In this document: positions 1-12,400 of the stretch, piece by piece
Layout: each line of letters starts with the position of its first letter
Numbering within the stretch: the first letter of the stretch is position 1
NCBI GenBank assembly: GCA_963681505.1
Contig: OY811973.1
Location: forward strand, 13,142,268-13,206,267
Direction of reading: 5' to 3'
Source of the DNA: Eunapius fragilis
Lineage: Eukaryota > Porifera > Demospongiae > Spongillida > Spongillidae
DNA length: 64,000 bases
Position numbers and translations under genes: made by a program
The notes under the pieces: model-generated
Told to the model about the DNA's origin: nothing
Seen by the model: only the letters and a program-made list of their open reading frames with translations
The model's database searches: none

Positions 1-3000
1 TCTAACAGCAGTGTGGTACTAAGCCACTCTAACAGCAGTGTGGTACTAAGCCACTCTAACAGCAGTGTGGTACTAAGCCACTCTAACAGCAGTATGGTAC
101 TAAGCCACTCTAACAGTAGTGTGGTACTAAGCCACTCTAACAGCAGTGTGGTACTAAGCCACTCTAACAGCAGTGTGGTACTAAGCCACTCTAACAGCAG
201 TGTGGTACTAAGCCACTCTAACAGTAGTGTGGTACTAAGCCACTCTAACAGTAGTGTGGTACTAAGCCACTCTAACAGCAGTGTGGTACTAAGCCACTCT
301 AACAGCAGTGTGGTACTAAGCCACTCTAACAGCAGTGTGGTACTAAGCCACTCTAACAGCAGTGTGGTACTAAGCCACTCTAACAGTAGTGTGGTACTAA
401 GCCACTCTAACAGCAGTGTGGTACTGAGCCACTCTAACAGCAGTGTGGTACTAAGCCACTCTAACAGCAGTGTGGTACTAAGCCACTCTAACAGCAGTGC
501 GGTACTAAGCCACTCTAACAGCAGTGTGGTACTAAGCCACTCTAACAGCAGTGTGGTACTAAGCCACTCTAACAGCAGTGTGGTACTAAGCCACTCTAAC
601 AGCAGTGTGGTACTAAGCCACTCTAACAGCAGTGGGGTACTAAGCCACTCTAACAGCAGTATGGTACTAAGCCACTCTAACAGTAGTGTGGTACTAAGCC
701 ACTCTAACAGCAGTGTGGTACTAAGCCACTCTAACAGCAGTGTGGTACTAAGCCACTCTAACAGTAGTGTGGTACTAAGCCACTCTAACAGCAGTGTGGT
801 ACTAAGCCACTCTAACAGCAGTGTGGTACTAAGCCACTCTAACAGCAGTGTGGTACTAAGCCACTCTAACAGCAGTGTGGTACTAAGCCACTCTAACAGC
901 AGTGTGGTACTAAGCCACTCTAACAGTAGTGTGGTACTAAGCCACTCTAACAGAAGTGTGGTACTGAGCCACTCTAACAGCAGTGTGGTACTAAGCCACT
1001 CTAACAGCAGTGTGGTACTAAGCCACTCTAACAGCAGTGCGGTACTAAGCCACTCTAACAGCAGTGTGGTACTAAGCCACTCTAACAGCAGTGCGGTACT
1101 AAGCCACTCTAACAGCAGTGTGGTACTGAGCCACTCTAACAGCAGTGTGGTACTGAGCCACTCTAACAGCAGTGCGGTACTAAGCCACTCTAACAGCAGT
1201 GTGGTACTGAGCCACTCTAACAGCAGTGTGGTACTTAGCCACTCTAACAGCAGTGTGGTACTGAGCCACTCTAACGGCAGTGTGGTACTAAGCCACTCTA
1301 ACAGCAGTGTGGTACTAAGCCACTCTAACAGCAGTGTGGTACTGAGCCACTCTAACAGCAGTGTGGTACTAAGCCACTCTAACGGCAGTGTGGTACTAAG
1401 CCACTCTAACAGCAGTGTGGTACTGAGCCACTCTAACAGCAGTGTGGTACTAAGCCACTCTAACAGCAGTGTGGTACTAAGCCACTCTAACAGCAGTGTG
1501 GTACTAAGCCACTCTAACAGCAGTGTGGTACTAAGCCACTCTAACAGCAGTGTGGTACTGAGCCACTCTAACAGCAGTGTGGTACTTAGCCACTCTAACA
1601 GCAGTGTGGTACTGAGCCACTCTAACGGCAGTGTGGTACTAAGCCACTCTAACAGCAGTGTGGTACTAAGCCACTCTAACAGCAGTGTGGTACTGAGCCA
1701 CTCTAACAGCAGTGTGGTACTAAGCCACTCTAACGGCAGTGTGGTACTAAGCCACTCTAACAGCAGTGTGGTACTAAGCCACTCTAATAGTAGTGTGGTA
1801 CTAAGCCACTCTAACAGTAGTGTGGTACTAAGCCACTCTAACAGCAGTGTGGTACTAAGCCACTCTAACAGCAGTGTGGTACTAAGCCACTGTAACAGCA
1901 GTGTGGTACTAAGCCACTCTAACAGCAGTGTGGTACTAAGCCACTCTAACAGCAGTGTGGTACTGAGCCACTCTAACAGCAGTGTGGTACTAAGCCACTC
2001 TAACAGCAGTGTGGTACTAAGCCACTCTAACAGCAGTGTGGTACTGAGCCACTCTAACAGCAGTGTGGTACTAAGCCACTCTAACAGCAGTGTGGTACTA
2101 AGCCACTCTAACAGCAGTGTGGTACTAAGCCACTCTAACAGCAGTGTGGTACTAAGCCACTCTAACAGCAGTGTGGTACTAAGCCACTCTAACAGCAGTG
2201 TGGTACTAAGCCACTCTAACAGTAGTGTGGTACTAAGCCACTCTAACAGCAGTATGGTACTAAGCCACTCTAACAGTAGTGTGGTACTAAGCCACTCTAA
2301 CAGCAGTGTGGTACTAAGCCACTCTAACAGCAGTGTGGTACTAAGCCACTCTAACAGCAGTGTGGTACTAAGCCACTCTAACAGCAGTGTGGTACTAAGC
2401 CACTCTAACAGCAGTGTGGTACTAAGCCACTCTAACAGCAGTGTGGTACTAAGCCACTCTAACAGCAGTGTGGTACTAAGCCACTCTAACAGCAGTGTGG
2501 TACTAAGCCACTCTAACAGCAGTGTGGTACTAAGCCACTCTAACAGCAGTGTGGTACTAAGCCACTCTAACAGCAGTGTGGTACTAAGCCACTCTAACAG
2601 CAGTGTGGTACTAAGCCACTCTAACAGTAGTGTGGTACTAAGCCACTCTAACAGCAGTGTGGTACTAAGCCACTCTAACAGCAGTGTGGTACTAAGCCAC
2701 TCTAACAGCAGTGTGGTACTAAGCCACTCTAACAGCAGTGTGGTACTGAGCCACTCTAACAGCAGTGTGGTACTAAGCCACTCTAACAGTAGTGTGGTAC
2801 TAAGCCACTCTAACAGCAGTGTGGTACTGAGCCACTCTAACAGCAGTGTGGTACTAAGCCACTCTAACAGCAGTGTGGTACTGAGCCACTCTAACAGCAG
2901 TGTGGTACTGAGCCACTCTAACAGCAGTGTGGTACTAAGCCACTCTAACAGCAGTGTGGTACTAAGCCACTCTAACAGCAGTGTGGTTCTAAGCCACTCT

Positions 3001-3936
3001 AACAGCAGTGTGGTACTGAGCCACTCTAACAGCAGTGTGGTACTAAGCCACTCTAACAGCAGTGTGGTACTAAGCCACTCTAACAGCAGTGTGGTACTAA
3101 GCCACTCTAACAGCAGTGTGGTACTAAGCCACTCTAACAGCAGTGTGGTACTAAGCCACTCTAACAGCAGTGTGGTACTAAGCCACTCTAACAGCAGTGT
3201 GGTACTAAGCCACTCTAACAGCAGTATGGTACTAAGCCACTCTAACAGTAGTGTGGTACTAAGCCACTCTAACAGCAGTGTGGTACTAAGCCACTCTAAC
3301 AGCAGTGTGGTACTAAGCCACTCTAACAGCAGTGTGGTACTAAGCCACTCTAACAGTAGTGTGGTACTAAGCCACTCTAACAGCAGTGTGGTACTAAGCC
3401 ACTCTAACAGCAGTGTGGTACTAAGCCACTCTAACAGCAGTGTGGTACTAAGCCACTCTAACAGCAGTGTGGTACTAAGCCACTCTAACAGCAGTGTGGT
3501 ACTAAGCCACTCTAACAGCAGTGTGGTACTAAGCCACTCTAACAGCAGTGTGGTACTAAGCCACTCTAACAGCAGTGTGGTACTAAGCCACTCTAACAGC
3601 AGTGTGGTACTAAGCCACTCTAACAGCAGTGTGGTACTGAGCCACTCTAACAGCAGTATGGTACTAAGCCACTCTAACAGTAGTGTGGTACTAAGCCACT
3701 CTAACAGCAGTGTGGTACTAAGCCACTCTAACAGCAGTGTGGTACTAAGCCACTCTAACAGCAGTGTGGTACTAAGCCACTCTAACAGCAGTGTGGTACT
3801 AAGCCACTCTAACAGCAGTGTGGTACTAAGCCACTCTAACAGCAGTGTGGTACTAAGCCACTCTAACAGCAGTGTGGTACTAAGCCACTCTAACAGCATT
3901 GTGGTACTAAGCCACTCTAACAGCAGTTTACACAGT
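1..3936 (+). repeat. 27-bp minisatellite with higher-order units, open at left edge
   Basis: About 145 head-to-tail copies of a 27-bp unit, truncated by the window start. On the plus strand the unit reads as the nonapeptide SNSSVVLSH without stops through the array and then ends at a TAG at about 3967-3969. One minus-strand frame is also free of stops, so the open frame may simply follow from a period divisible by three. The commonest variants (AGC/AGT and CTA/CTG) are silent in both open frames. No ATG start, signal peptide or splice site is visible. Marker variants recur at exact multiples of 27: ATGG at 94 and 661 (21 units apart), at 2254 and 3226 (36 units) and at 3658 (16 units further). 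Either a noncoding minisatellite or a Ser/Val-rich repeat exon is possible. Confidence 0.93.
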
Positions 3937-3969
3937 AACAGCCGTTTAGCATGGGCATTAAGCATGTAG

Positions 3970-4462
3970 TTAAAATTTTAATGATAACATTTCTATAGCC
4001 ACAGTACAGCATGTATATTTGAAAAAGAACCTCTATCTCTACTTATGCTATAGGGCTGTTTTTTATTATACGCATAAGAAGGTTAAAAATGATTGTCTCT
4101 GTCAAGACTTTGTAACTTTTTCCTGCCCTTATAAGTACCCTTCCAAATCATCCTTTGCGTGTACGTACATGTCTTTATCCTGTGGTGCCGCATGTGGAAT
4201 AGCGTCTCCTGTCCACTGGAAATAAAAATAACATGCTACCCAAATTATGAATTATTTGCTCGGTACACATAAGACACATATGGTGTTTTAAAAAGAGTGT
4301 TCTAAACAGAGGGCAATGCTCTAGAGCCTACATGTACAAAAGAGATCCTCTTACAACAATTTTATGCACAACTGTTGATACCGGCATTTACAGTTATAAA
4401 AATGGCACATACCTGCTGTAGGGTATGGGTCTGTGTGGACTCTTTTACCCCCTTCCAAGATA
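3970..4462. other. AT-rich spacer, no gene recognised
   Basis: Between the minisatellite and the first Helitron-like element. It holds only short chance frames, none with a recognisable domain or a convincing splice context. Confidence 0.5.
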
Positions 4463-4859
4463 TCATTAAATACTATAATTTCCAATGTGCGTACGTACGT
4501 ACACGTAACTTATTTATATACTCAGCCTAGCGCCTATTGGTTGCTAAGTATGTATGCATACTTAGCAACCAATAGGAACGACCACCTCTCACACAAAAGT
4601 ACATTGCAACGCATACTTAGCGACCATGCTTGCAACAAAACCTACATGTCTGTTCAGGCCATCACAAGTAAAGCAACGCTATTGTGGTGGTTCACTCTCA
4701 TGTCTCATAGTACAGGCCGAAAACATGTAGTTACCAATAATTCCATGAAGTATTTGTATTGAGCGGGCATGTTATAGAGGTTACGTAGTAACTGTATGCT
4801 TTAGAACAAGTGGTAAATTAAAAGTAATCAGCCCGTGACTTTTCACGGGTGCAAGCTAG
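4463..4859 (+). mobile_element. Nonautonomous Helitron-like element, copy 1
   Basis: Starts with TC preceded by A, and ends in CTAG followed by T, the A/T insertion pattern of Helitrons. Its 3' end carries an 18-nt hairpin (CCCGTGACTTTTCACGGG) ten bases before the end. An internal near-palindrome at 4533-4576 has arms beginning CCTATTGGTTGCTA. It is alignable with the copies at 32226-32740 and 34544-35042, including GCAACGCTATTGTGG and GGCATGTTATAGAGGTT. No coding capacity. This copy is the most diverged at its 5' end. Confidence 0.75.
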
Positions 4860-6107
4860 TACCATAATAAAAGGGCAGCTCCACCTGAGTTGTTTGCTTG
4901 AACTTGCTACAACATGCCTGCAGCCAATAGAAATATATGTAGCATGGTACATGCATGATCAATGTAACACTGGTCTTATAGACCATGTAGAATTGTAAAA
5001 ATTAAGCCCAATTAGTACAAGTACCTTGCATGGTGACAACATACTAAACTAGTGCAGAAATTGTGATGGCAGTTGCTACTTTTGACAGCTCTCTGTCTGT
5101 TTATTCCAATCATGGACATACCAGTTTATCAAACCTATTCATACCACTCATGGGTACACTAGTATTTACATAGCAGTATAACCACCGTGCCCATTTATAC
5201 CAACACTCTGTCTATTTAGACATGCCAGTATAAGCACTCTTTTATAATTTATTCCATGTAATCATACACAAACCATTCTGCCCATTCTTATAGGCATGAC
5301 TTTATAAGCACTCTTTCATCAGGCACAGCTGCCTATATTATATCATAGTTATGCCGGTATGATCTCTCTGCCTATTATACCACTGCTCGATCACCGCAAT
5401 CTCACTTATACTTTTTTCTTGGGAGGAGGGGGGGGGGGGGTTGGCATGTGGCTAGACTTATGCTATTCAACACCGGCACTATTCTTAAAAGTACGAGAAA
5501 ATTGATATATAGGTGTAAAAAGCAAGGGAACAAGGCTTCTGATTGAAAAGGAAAAATGAAATAGACCTATATTAGAAACATGTATTGATAGGATGTAATC
5601 TTTTATTTTATCTTCTTCTTATTGTGTAACTTGTAACAGCTTCTGAAGCTTACAGCACTCACCCATACCCCCTAAGGCCTTAACTCACCCCCTTCCTCAC
5701 CAAGCCCAAAGTGGCCTGGGTGGACATGGTGACCTTTTGCAATCGTTTGATGGATTGTTAGAGACAGAAACGTATTGTCAAGCCTGCCCACAGTGGCCTT
5801 GAGTAATAAAATGGTGTCAGAGAACTGTGATAATAAGCTATATTCCAAAGAAAAATTTTTCTTGTCAAAAAGGCTTCTTTCTCCGTACAGGTTGTCGCTA
5901 GGGGCATAAATAACCCTGTTAAATTTTTTCGTTAGGGGGCATAGGGCTTTTTGCATTTTAATGAGATGTACTATGATATCATAGTTGCATGTGCAATAGT
6001 AAACTACTATGTTCAAAGTATGTTTTAATCAATTATTTGCACCCTCCACTCTTCTGTGTTTTTTTTTTGTAAATGGCTAAGTGCATTTCCGTTGTTACTT
6101 TGTACAG
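4860..6107. other. Intergenic or 5' intron DNA with a MITE arm relic
   Basis: No exon recognised. About 5495-5575 resembles one arm of the ACATTCTC MITE family seen complete at 49020-49281 and 49676-49970. A G-run lies near 5428-5440. The pyrimidine tract at about 6085-6107 ends in the AG acceptor of the first recognisable exon of gene A. Confidence 0.5.
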
Positions 6108-6476
6108 CTGACTGTCCTTCATTTAACATCAACTACCCATCAATGAGAACACTCCTCTGTCCTGGGGACACCATCACCTACACCTGTGCCCTTAACAGTT
6201 CAAATACACCAGTGAGCACACAGTGGGTACTATCTGCCCAACAATGTCCCAATACTGCTAATGCCATCACACTGGCACAAGCAGCAGGTGCTTCACTCAA
6301 TCAAGCAGTAGTATCATGTGGTAACTTCTCTGCTGTGATGACCAACGTCAGTGGAACATGCTTCACCTCTGTCCTCACCATACCAACACCTCAATATTTC
6401 AATGGGACCACAGTCCTGTGCAGAGAAACTAACTTAGCTCCCGTTGGCAGTGGCACACTGAACATACAACTGGCAT
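6108..6476 (+). CDS. Gene A exon: Cys-rich Ig-like domain
   Basis: A 369-bp exon (acceptor at 6106-6107, donor GTAAGT at 6477), phase 1-1. The product has a B-strand-like LCPGDTITYTC, a core Trp in TQWVLSAQQCP, and an F-strand-like GTTVLC. Extra cysteines (QQCP, VSCG, GTCF) match positions in the exons at 33552-33932 and 60013-60414, defining a Cys-rich family rather than a plain two-Cys Ig domain. Several NxS/T sites suggest glycosylation. It probably contributes the outermost visible ligand-binding domain. The Ig assignment is from pattern only. Confidence 0.8.
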
Positions 6477-9400
6477 GTAAGTTAATTTTCATTACTTTAC
6501 CGATCCATATTATATTATGCATGACATCAGGATATGAATAATTATATTCTCAGGATCACAAAGGCTGTGCTCAAAATTCAATGGGCAATGTTATTGCATC
6601 CAACCAAAGTCTACCTAGAAAAACAAAATCCATCAATGATAACAATACTTTTATTGACCAATAGTAGATATGTATGGTACTGAAGAGTGTTTGATGAATG
6701 CATGGTGCAGCCTGTCCCCACCATCTTGACATAAGATATTATCTACAAAATGGCTATGAATACACTAACTTGTATATATGCAGGAGAGCCAACGTGCCTG
6801 GCAGTTTAGTCCCCACCTTCCATCATTGCATACGCCATGTACTTGCATCTTTTAATGATCATTATGGGTAGGCATCGTGAAGGCTTCTACACTAAGTCAA
6901 ATCATTCCATCTTGACTAGCGTAGTGATTTGGAGGCAAAGGGCATTGGTATACATTGCATTGAAGGTTTAATGCAGAGGTAAAACACATTTTTCATCACA
7001 GTACCAATGCCCATTGCCTCCAAATCACCTACTATAATTTCCAGTCAATCGCTAGCCATTTAAAACCACATATATTTGGAAGGGAGGCAGGAGTTAATTA
7101 TTTTAAGCCACCTTCTTACTCATTCTGGCACCACAATAACTAATTTGTGTGTACTAATATTTGTATTTACAACTTTTGTAACCACCTCTATTGGAAATGC
7201 AATCATATCAATCCTTGGTAAGCCCATGGTGGAGTAAAACCATTGAGCATCTGAATCATGGTCTACTGGACACAAAATTGCACATAGGGTCCGCAGTTCA
7301 AAATAACTACCTAGTTGCCACTGTAATTCTATTGTGACTATAGTGTGTGTCTAGCTGTTGATATGTAATTCTGATCATGTACATTGTAAACACTTCAGCC
7401 CCTCCCAGTGTTCCAACCATTAAAATTGAAGAAATCACAGTCAGCAGCATTAGAGTGAACTGGACATCTGATTCCGTTGCTACCAGCTACAATGTCAGTA
7501 TCAATGGCAACACTACCTTCCTACCTGCTAATGTTAACAGATATACATTCTCTGGACTAACCAGTAATACAACCTACACTGTCTCAGTGGTGGCCATCAA
7601 CTGTGCTGGGAACAGAAGTTTTACATTTACAAACAGTACAAGTAAGTTATTTCGGATTTCAAGTCACTTGCATGGGGGTGAGATTTCTTATGAATAATAT
7701 TGGGAGTTATGCTGTGATTGTTAATTCAATGATGAGCTTAGTATAGTTGAAGTGGTGGAGACATTGTCATTGCCGGGTTCTATGATTATTATAACTGTTA
7801 AGTATTGACCATTGGGTAGCCATATCCACTGCCCTGAAATATGGCTTTGTGAAGACATGGAGCCCATGCTAGCAGCTAATTACATTAATTTCTGAAACAA
7901 GTAATAAATCATTGTATATCATACCCAGACTTGTTTCCCAGGCTTGTCCTACTAGGGACGGTACATTGTGTCAGTTCGAATGCACCCCAGTGAACAGAAA
8001 AACTGATGAGTGTGTGTATAGACTGAAGGTTTTTGTCACCCACTAATGTCTCATACATTCTACTTGTACATCTATACATGTATGTTAGACTGTATAGCAA
8101 TGTATTATGAAGTTCTTTAAGTGATCACCATACCATGAAATCATTATCTTCACTGTTATAGTGAATAGGTGCATAAAATTTGAATAGTATTCTCTCCTTA
8201 GCAACAGCATGCTATTATTAGCAACACATGTCACTGCCTAGCAACAACATGTTTGTGACTTATCACTAAATGTGGATCCAATAATTATGTCGAAGATACC
8301 TTACGATTGAAAATGAACTGATCGAATGGTGTATGAATGCTACATAGGAATATAGTGTGGTACCCAGACCCATACACTCCACAGCAGTGGTGGATTACAT
8401 CACCACCCACGTTCATATGGTGGTGATCCGCTGCTATGGAGTGGGTCTGGGTACAATACTTCTGCACCCACATTGAAACTATGCAATGGCAGTGTAATGC
8501 AGATGTAGATACCATTATCTAATATCTGTATGAAGTTGTTGTGGGACAATGTAGTCTAAGGTATGGTGTTTTAAAAGCGGCTGGTATCCTTCCAGTCATT
8601 GAAGGAGATATGCCCCTTCACTGGCCCTCCCGTAGTGAATATCGTTATTCAACCCCCTTCATAAAATCCTGGATCAGCCCCTGAGCTGTAACAGATAAAT
8701 TTGGTCCCCACGCCAACATAGAATTTACTGTAAATCCCATGACAGCTCAAACAGAAATGTGCATGATGTCGGGGCAGTGCTCAGGAGAAAATAACCTCTA
8801 GACAAGGCTTAGTGTATCTCAGCTTTAATTTTAATTACCTTGTAATTTTAATAAAGTCGTGTGTGTACACATGAAGTTTAGTTGCATGTCGAAAGGTTTG
8901 AACAAAAGTTGAAATACATGTGGGGTGAAGCGGCATGCAATGCTTTCTCACACTATGCGAGAACCCATTACAGCAACTCTGGGAGATCTATATGGTAGGC
9001 TCACTATTACACTTGTCTAAGCAACATCAGAGCCATCCTTGCAAGCTCATGATATGTATAGAATAGTATGGACAATGTTTATATTACTTGGGTACACGTC
9101 TGTATGTACCTGTGTACATTCTTCTGTAATTGGTGATTACAGCATTGTTCTCTATTGCCAGGTACCCTACCATCATCTTCAGAAGGTGGGTATTTGTGAC
9201 AATGTAATCCTCGTTTGGTTTGGTGCTAATTGTTCTGTCATAAATGTTAAGTGTATGTGTCCACTTATTCTCTATGCAGTATTGTCTCCGTCATCCCCCC
9301 TCTCCCTTCCCCCTGCAATGTCAATATGTTCCATATTATTTTGTTTCCAAATTTCAAAGTCTGATGATTGAATTTGCACAGTATATATTTGAACTGATAG

Positions 9401-12400
9401 CCTTGTGCGTAAACAGATATTATCCAGTTTGCTAAGCCAAATCAAATCGGGAATCAGGAGTAAAAATGCACTCTAGTGTCCAGAAAACATTACAGTAATC
9501 ATTGATTACATTATAACTAATCAGTACACTTTCTGTACCAGCTGGTCTACGTGTTAGAGACATGCTTACAAATCCACCTGGTCGATTTTGTATTACACTT
9601 ACTAGGTTATGACTAAAGCATGGAGCTTTTGTGTTCAGTAGCCATGGTATTATGCTGTGTAATCTGCAATAAAAAGTGTTTGCAGAATTTCATTTCTCTT
9701 TTATGGCACGTGGTGCCATTGTTTGTCACATTAGTCTGGTAAAAGGAAACTGTTTTATCAACAAAAACACCATGTTTTGTGTTTAGGATAACCGTTTTTC
9801 ATAGCACAAATACTGTGCGGTTGTTGAAACTTCGCAGGTGGTTGATGCATCATTGGTATTCCTTTGTTATGGTTAGGCTGCTGTGTGTCACTAAAAAACA
9901 ACCTGGTTTGACAACGTAGCATATTATCTTCATATCCAAACTACTTGGTGATTATTAGTGAGAAAAGCTAGCCAAGTAGCTACATCTATACGTAAATTTC
10001 CTTCCGCGTTTAATCATCTCCTAGGGAGCTGGAGCAGCTGTGTGGTCAGTAGTGCTAACCAAATTTACAGTTTGACTGGTATACATGTGTACCTTGTACT
10101 TGGTTCCGGGCAAAAGGGATCCCAGATGGGTTACCAGCAACGGTCATAAGGTTTGCCCACAAAGTACATAAGGTGCTATCTGGAGACATGCAGAGCACTA
10201 CACCAGAGGATGTATACCCCCAAAGATTTGGAGGCATCCCATCTTACTGCTTACCTGAACAACAGAAGAGGGGGGGGGGGGGGGGGAGATAAAATGGCCA
10301 TAAACGGGCCAAATCCAAGTTGTGCTATCTTCAAAACGCTGTATCTCCTTTATTGTACATTATAGTCGAGCCAAATGTTGCATATTAGTGGTCCTATGTA
10401 TATAAAAGTCCAAACAGTTTTTTTTTTTCCCAGGAACTGTTCTTTTTTTTTTTTTTTAACTGCTTCTGTATGTAAATAATGGTAAATAGTCAATATGTGT
10501 ATGGTTTAGAGCTAATATTTAATGCCACCTGTCTGCGTATGTGAACCACTTGGTTAAAGTTATAGTGACAGTGCCCAGCAAAATCACCCCTCTGGTAGTT
10601 TTTTTCTTCTGTGAACTGCTTTCAATATCCAAATTTGGCCTATTCATCATAAAACTGTAAGGGAATAAGCCTAATGCGAGGGTTTGTTTTCAAAGTGAAT
10701 GCTGACTTTCCTAATTCATTGCAAATGTGAGCTTGTAACAGGTCTATCCAATTCAATACATATATATAGAGAGAGAGGTCTTTTGATTCAGATCAGATCA
10801 ATGTTATTTGATAAAGATAAAACTGTGGAATGTGCATACATGCTTTCCTGCTCAGTTCACCACAATAATGTTAGGTACCAGCCTTCCATACATTGAATGG
10901 AACACTATTTGTCTAAATCATTAGTGCGAAAGTGTACACACTTTTGAACGGTTATAATAAATATTGGCAAATCAGATGCAGTCATGTTCTAATTGGTATG
11001 CCAAGTGCAATTGGATAGTCATCAAGATAAAAAGACATTTTGCAGGTAGCAAATATAACGCACCAAAATAGTGTAGTATACACTGGTGAATTCAGCAATT
11101 ATAATGCACGGTTATACAATGTCTCCTAGGGTAAACTTCGCAGACAGCATCACATAGAAAGTCTTTGGCTTCATCTACTTCATGCCCAATCGTTATCGGG
11201 TTGTGGTTATTCCCTGAGTGTGTGCAAATTCAAACATCAGATCAGGATTTTGTAGTGTGCCAAAAACCATCAGTGTCCAGTCATAATGGTAATGGCCAAC
11301 ACAAGGTGTTTTACTTTGTGTTAGAATGAGAGTTTCTTTTCCACCTATCAGGGAGCTATGGGGCATCCCTTGCAGTAAGCATGGCAGTCCTTTTGATCTC
11401 TATGGCTATGGAGGTGTGAACTGAAACCACAGCACAGAAGTCCCAGTAGTAGTAAAAGCACTGAGTTAGAAAAAGATATTTACTTATCATGTTTTTTTTT
11501 TGTTTTTTTTTTTAGTTGCTGTGATAAGATGAAGGGTGTGATTTGCCATTAGTTTCAGTTCTACCATGTGTGGTTTACATATGCAGACTGGTGAAATTAT
11601 AACTATAGATTACGTCAACGAATCAACAAATCCCTCTGTGCAAGCTAATGTCTAATGTCCTGGGCATGTCCTGAGCGTACCTGTCGGGGCATGCTTATAC
11701 ACCACAGGATCAACGAAGATCTTAAGTCCTATGTTTACCAACGTAAAATGTATGTACTATACAAAAGTGCTAAATATTGGACTTTAAAAATTTTCGTATC
11801 ATTGTTGATTCCTTGTTCCCTTCCTGTTTACACCACCGTTGGCTTCAAGTCCTACTTTCTCAGAGAGAATGTTTTTAATATCTAGTTTCCTTCATTTTGA
11901 AATATTCTATCTCCTCCTCTTAGAAGCTTTCACTGCATCAGAATTCGTGCTACTTAGAAGCTCATTTCGATTTAAGATCTGCTCTGTAGTAGTCTCATCC
12001 CCAGACCCATGGCGAGTGGATTACATCACTGCTACGCAAATTTGCGTATTGGTGACAAAAATCCACCCACAGCTGCATACAATGGGACAAGACTAGCTTT
12101 GAAACTGTCACGAGCAGACGCCGACTTTTGTTCAGGATCAGCATTGTACCAAACTTTGAGGACTCTTAACTCGTCAACCGTTTCAATTTTGGAGGTATTC
12201 CTCTCGTCGTTTAGCTCTCCTCTTTTGTTGACGGGAAGGCAAGCCAAAAGTGGTGAACAAAAACTGCAATTAAAATGATATTGCATAAATTATTGCCACG
12301 GGACCCCTTTTGAAATAGAGCTCCATATTTTAATTTTTATCCGATACCTGGAGATCTTCTTCCAGGAAATTCTAAAGCGATTGGTATAATTTGTGCTTTT

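Larger units (their letters stand above)
6477..7398. other. Intron of gene A with MITE-like inverted repeat and Ig exon relic
   Basis: Holds an inverted repeat at 6922-7033 and the 3' end of a decayed Ig exon at 7178-7217; otherwise no exon recognised. Confidence 0.6.

Noticed and set aside
1-3936. CRISPR-like regular repeats here and in the other arrays
   Set aside because: Units are directly adjacent with no unique spacers, and the DNA is eukaryotic.
6059-6107. Apparent signal peptide (KWLSAFPLLLC) directly before the first Ig exon of gene A
   Set aside because: The frame has no ATG, and the apolar residues come from the pyrimidine tract that ends in the TACAG acceptor; it is more simply an intron end.
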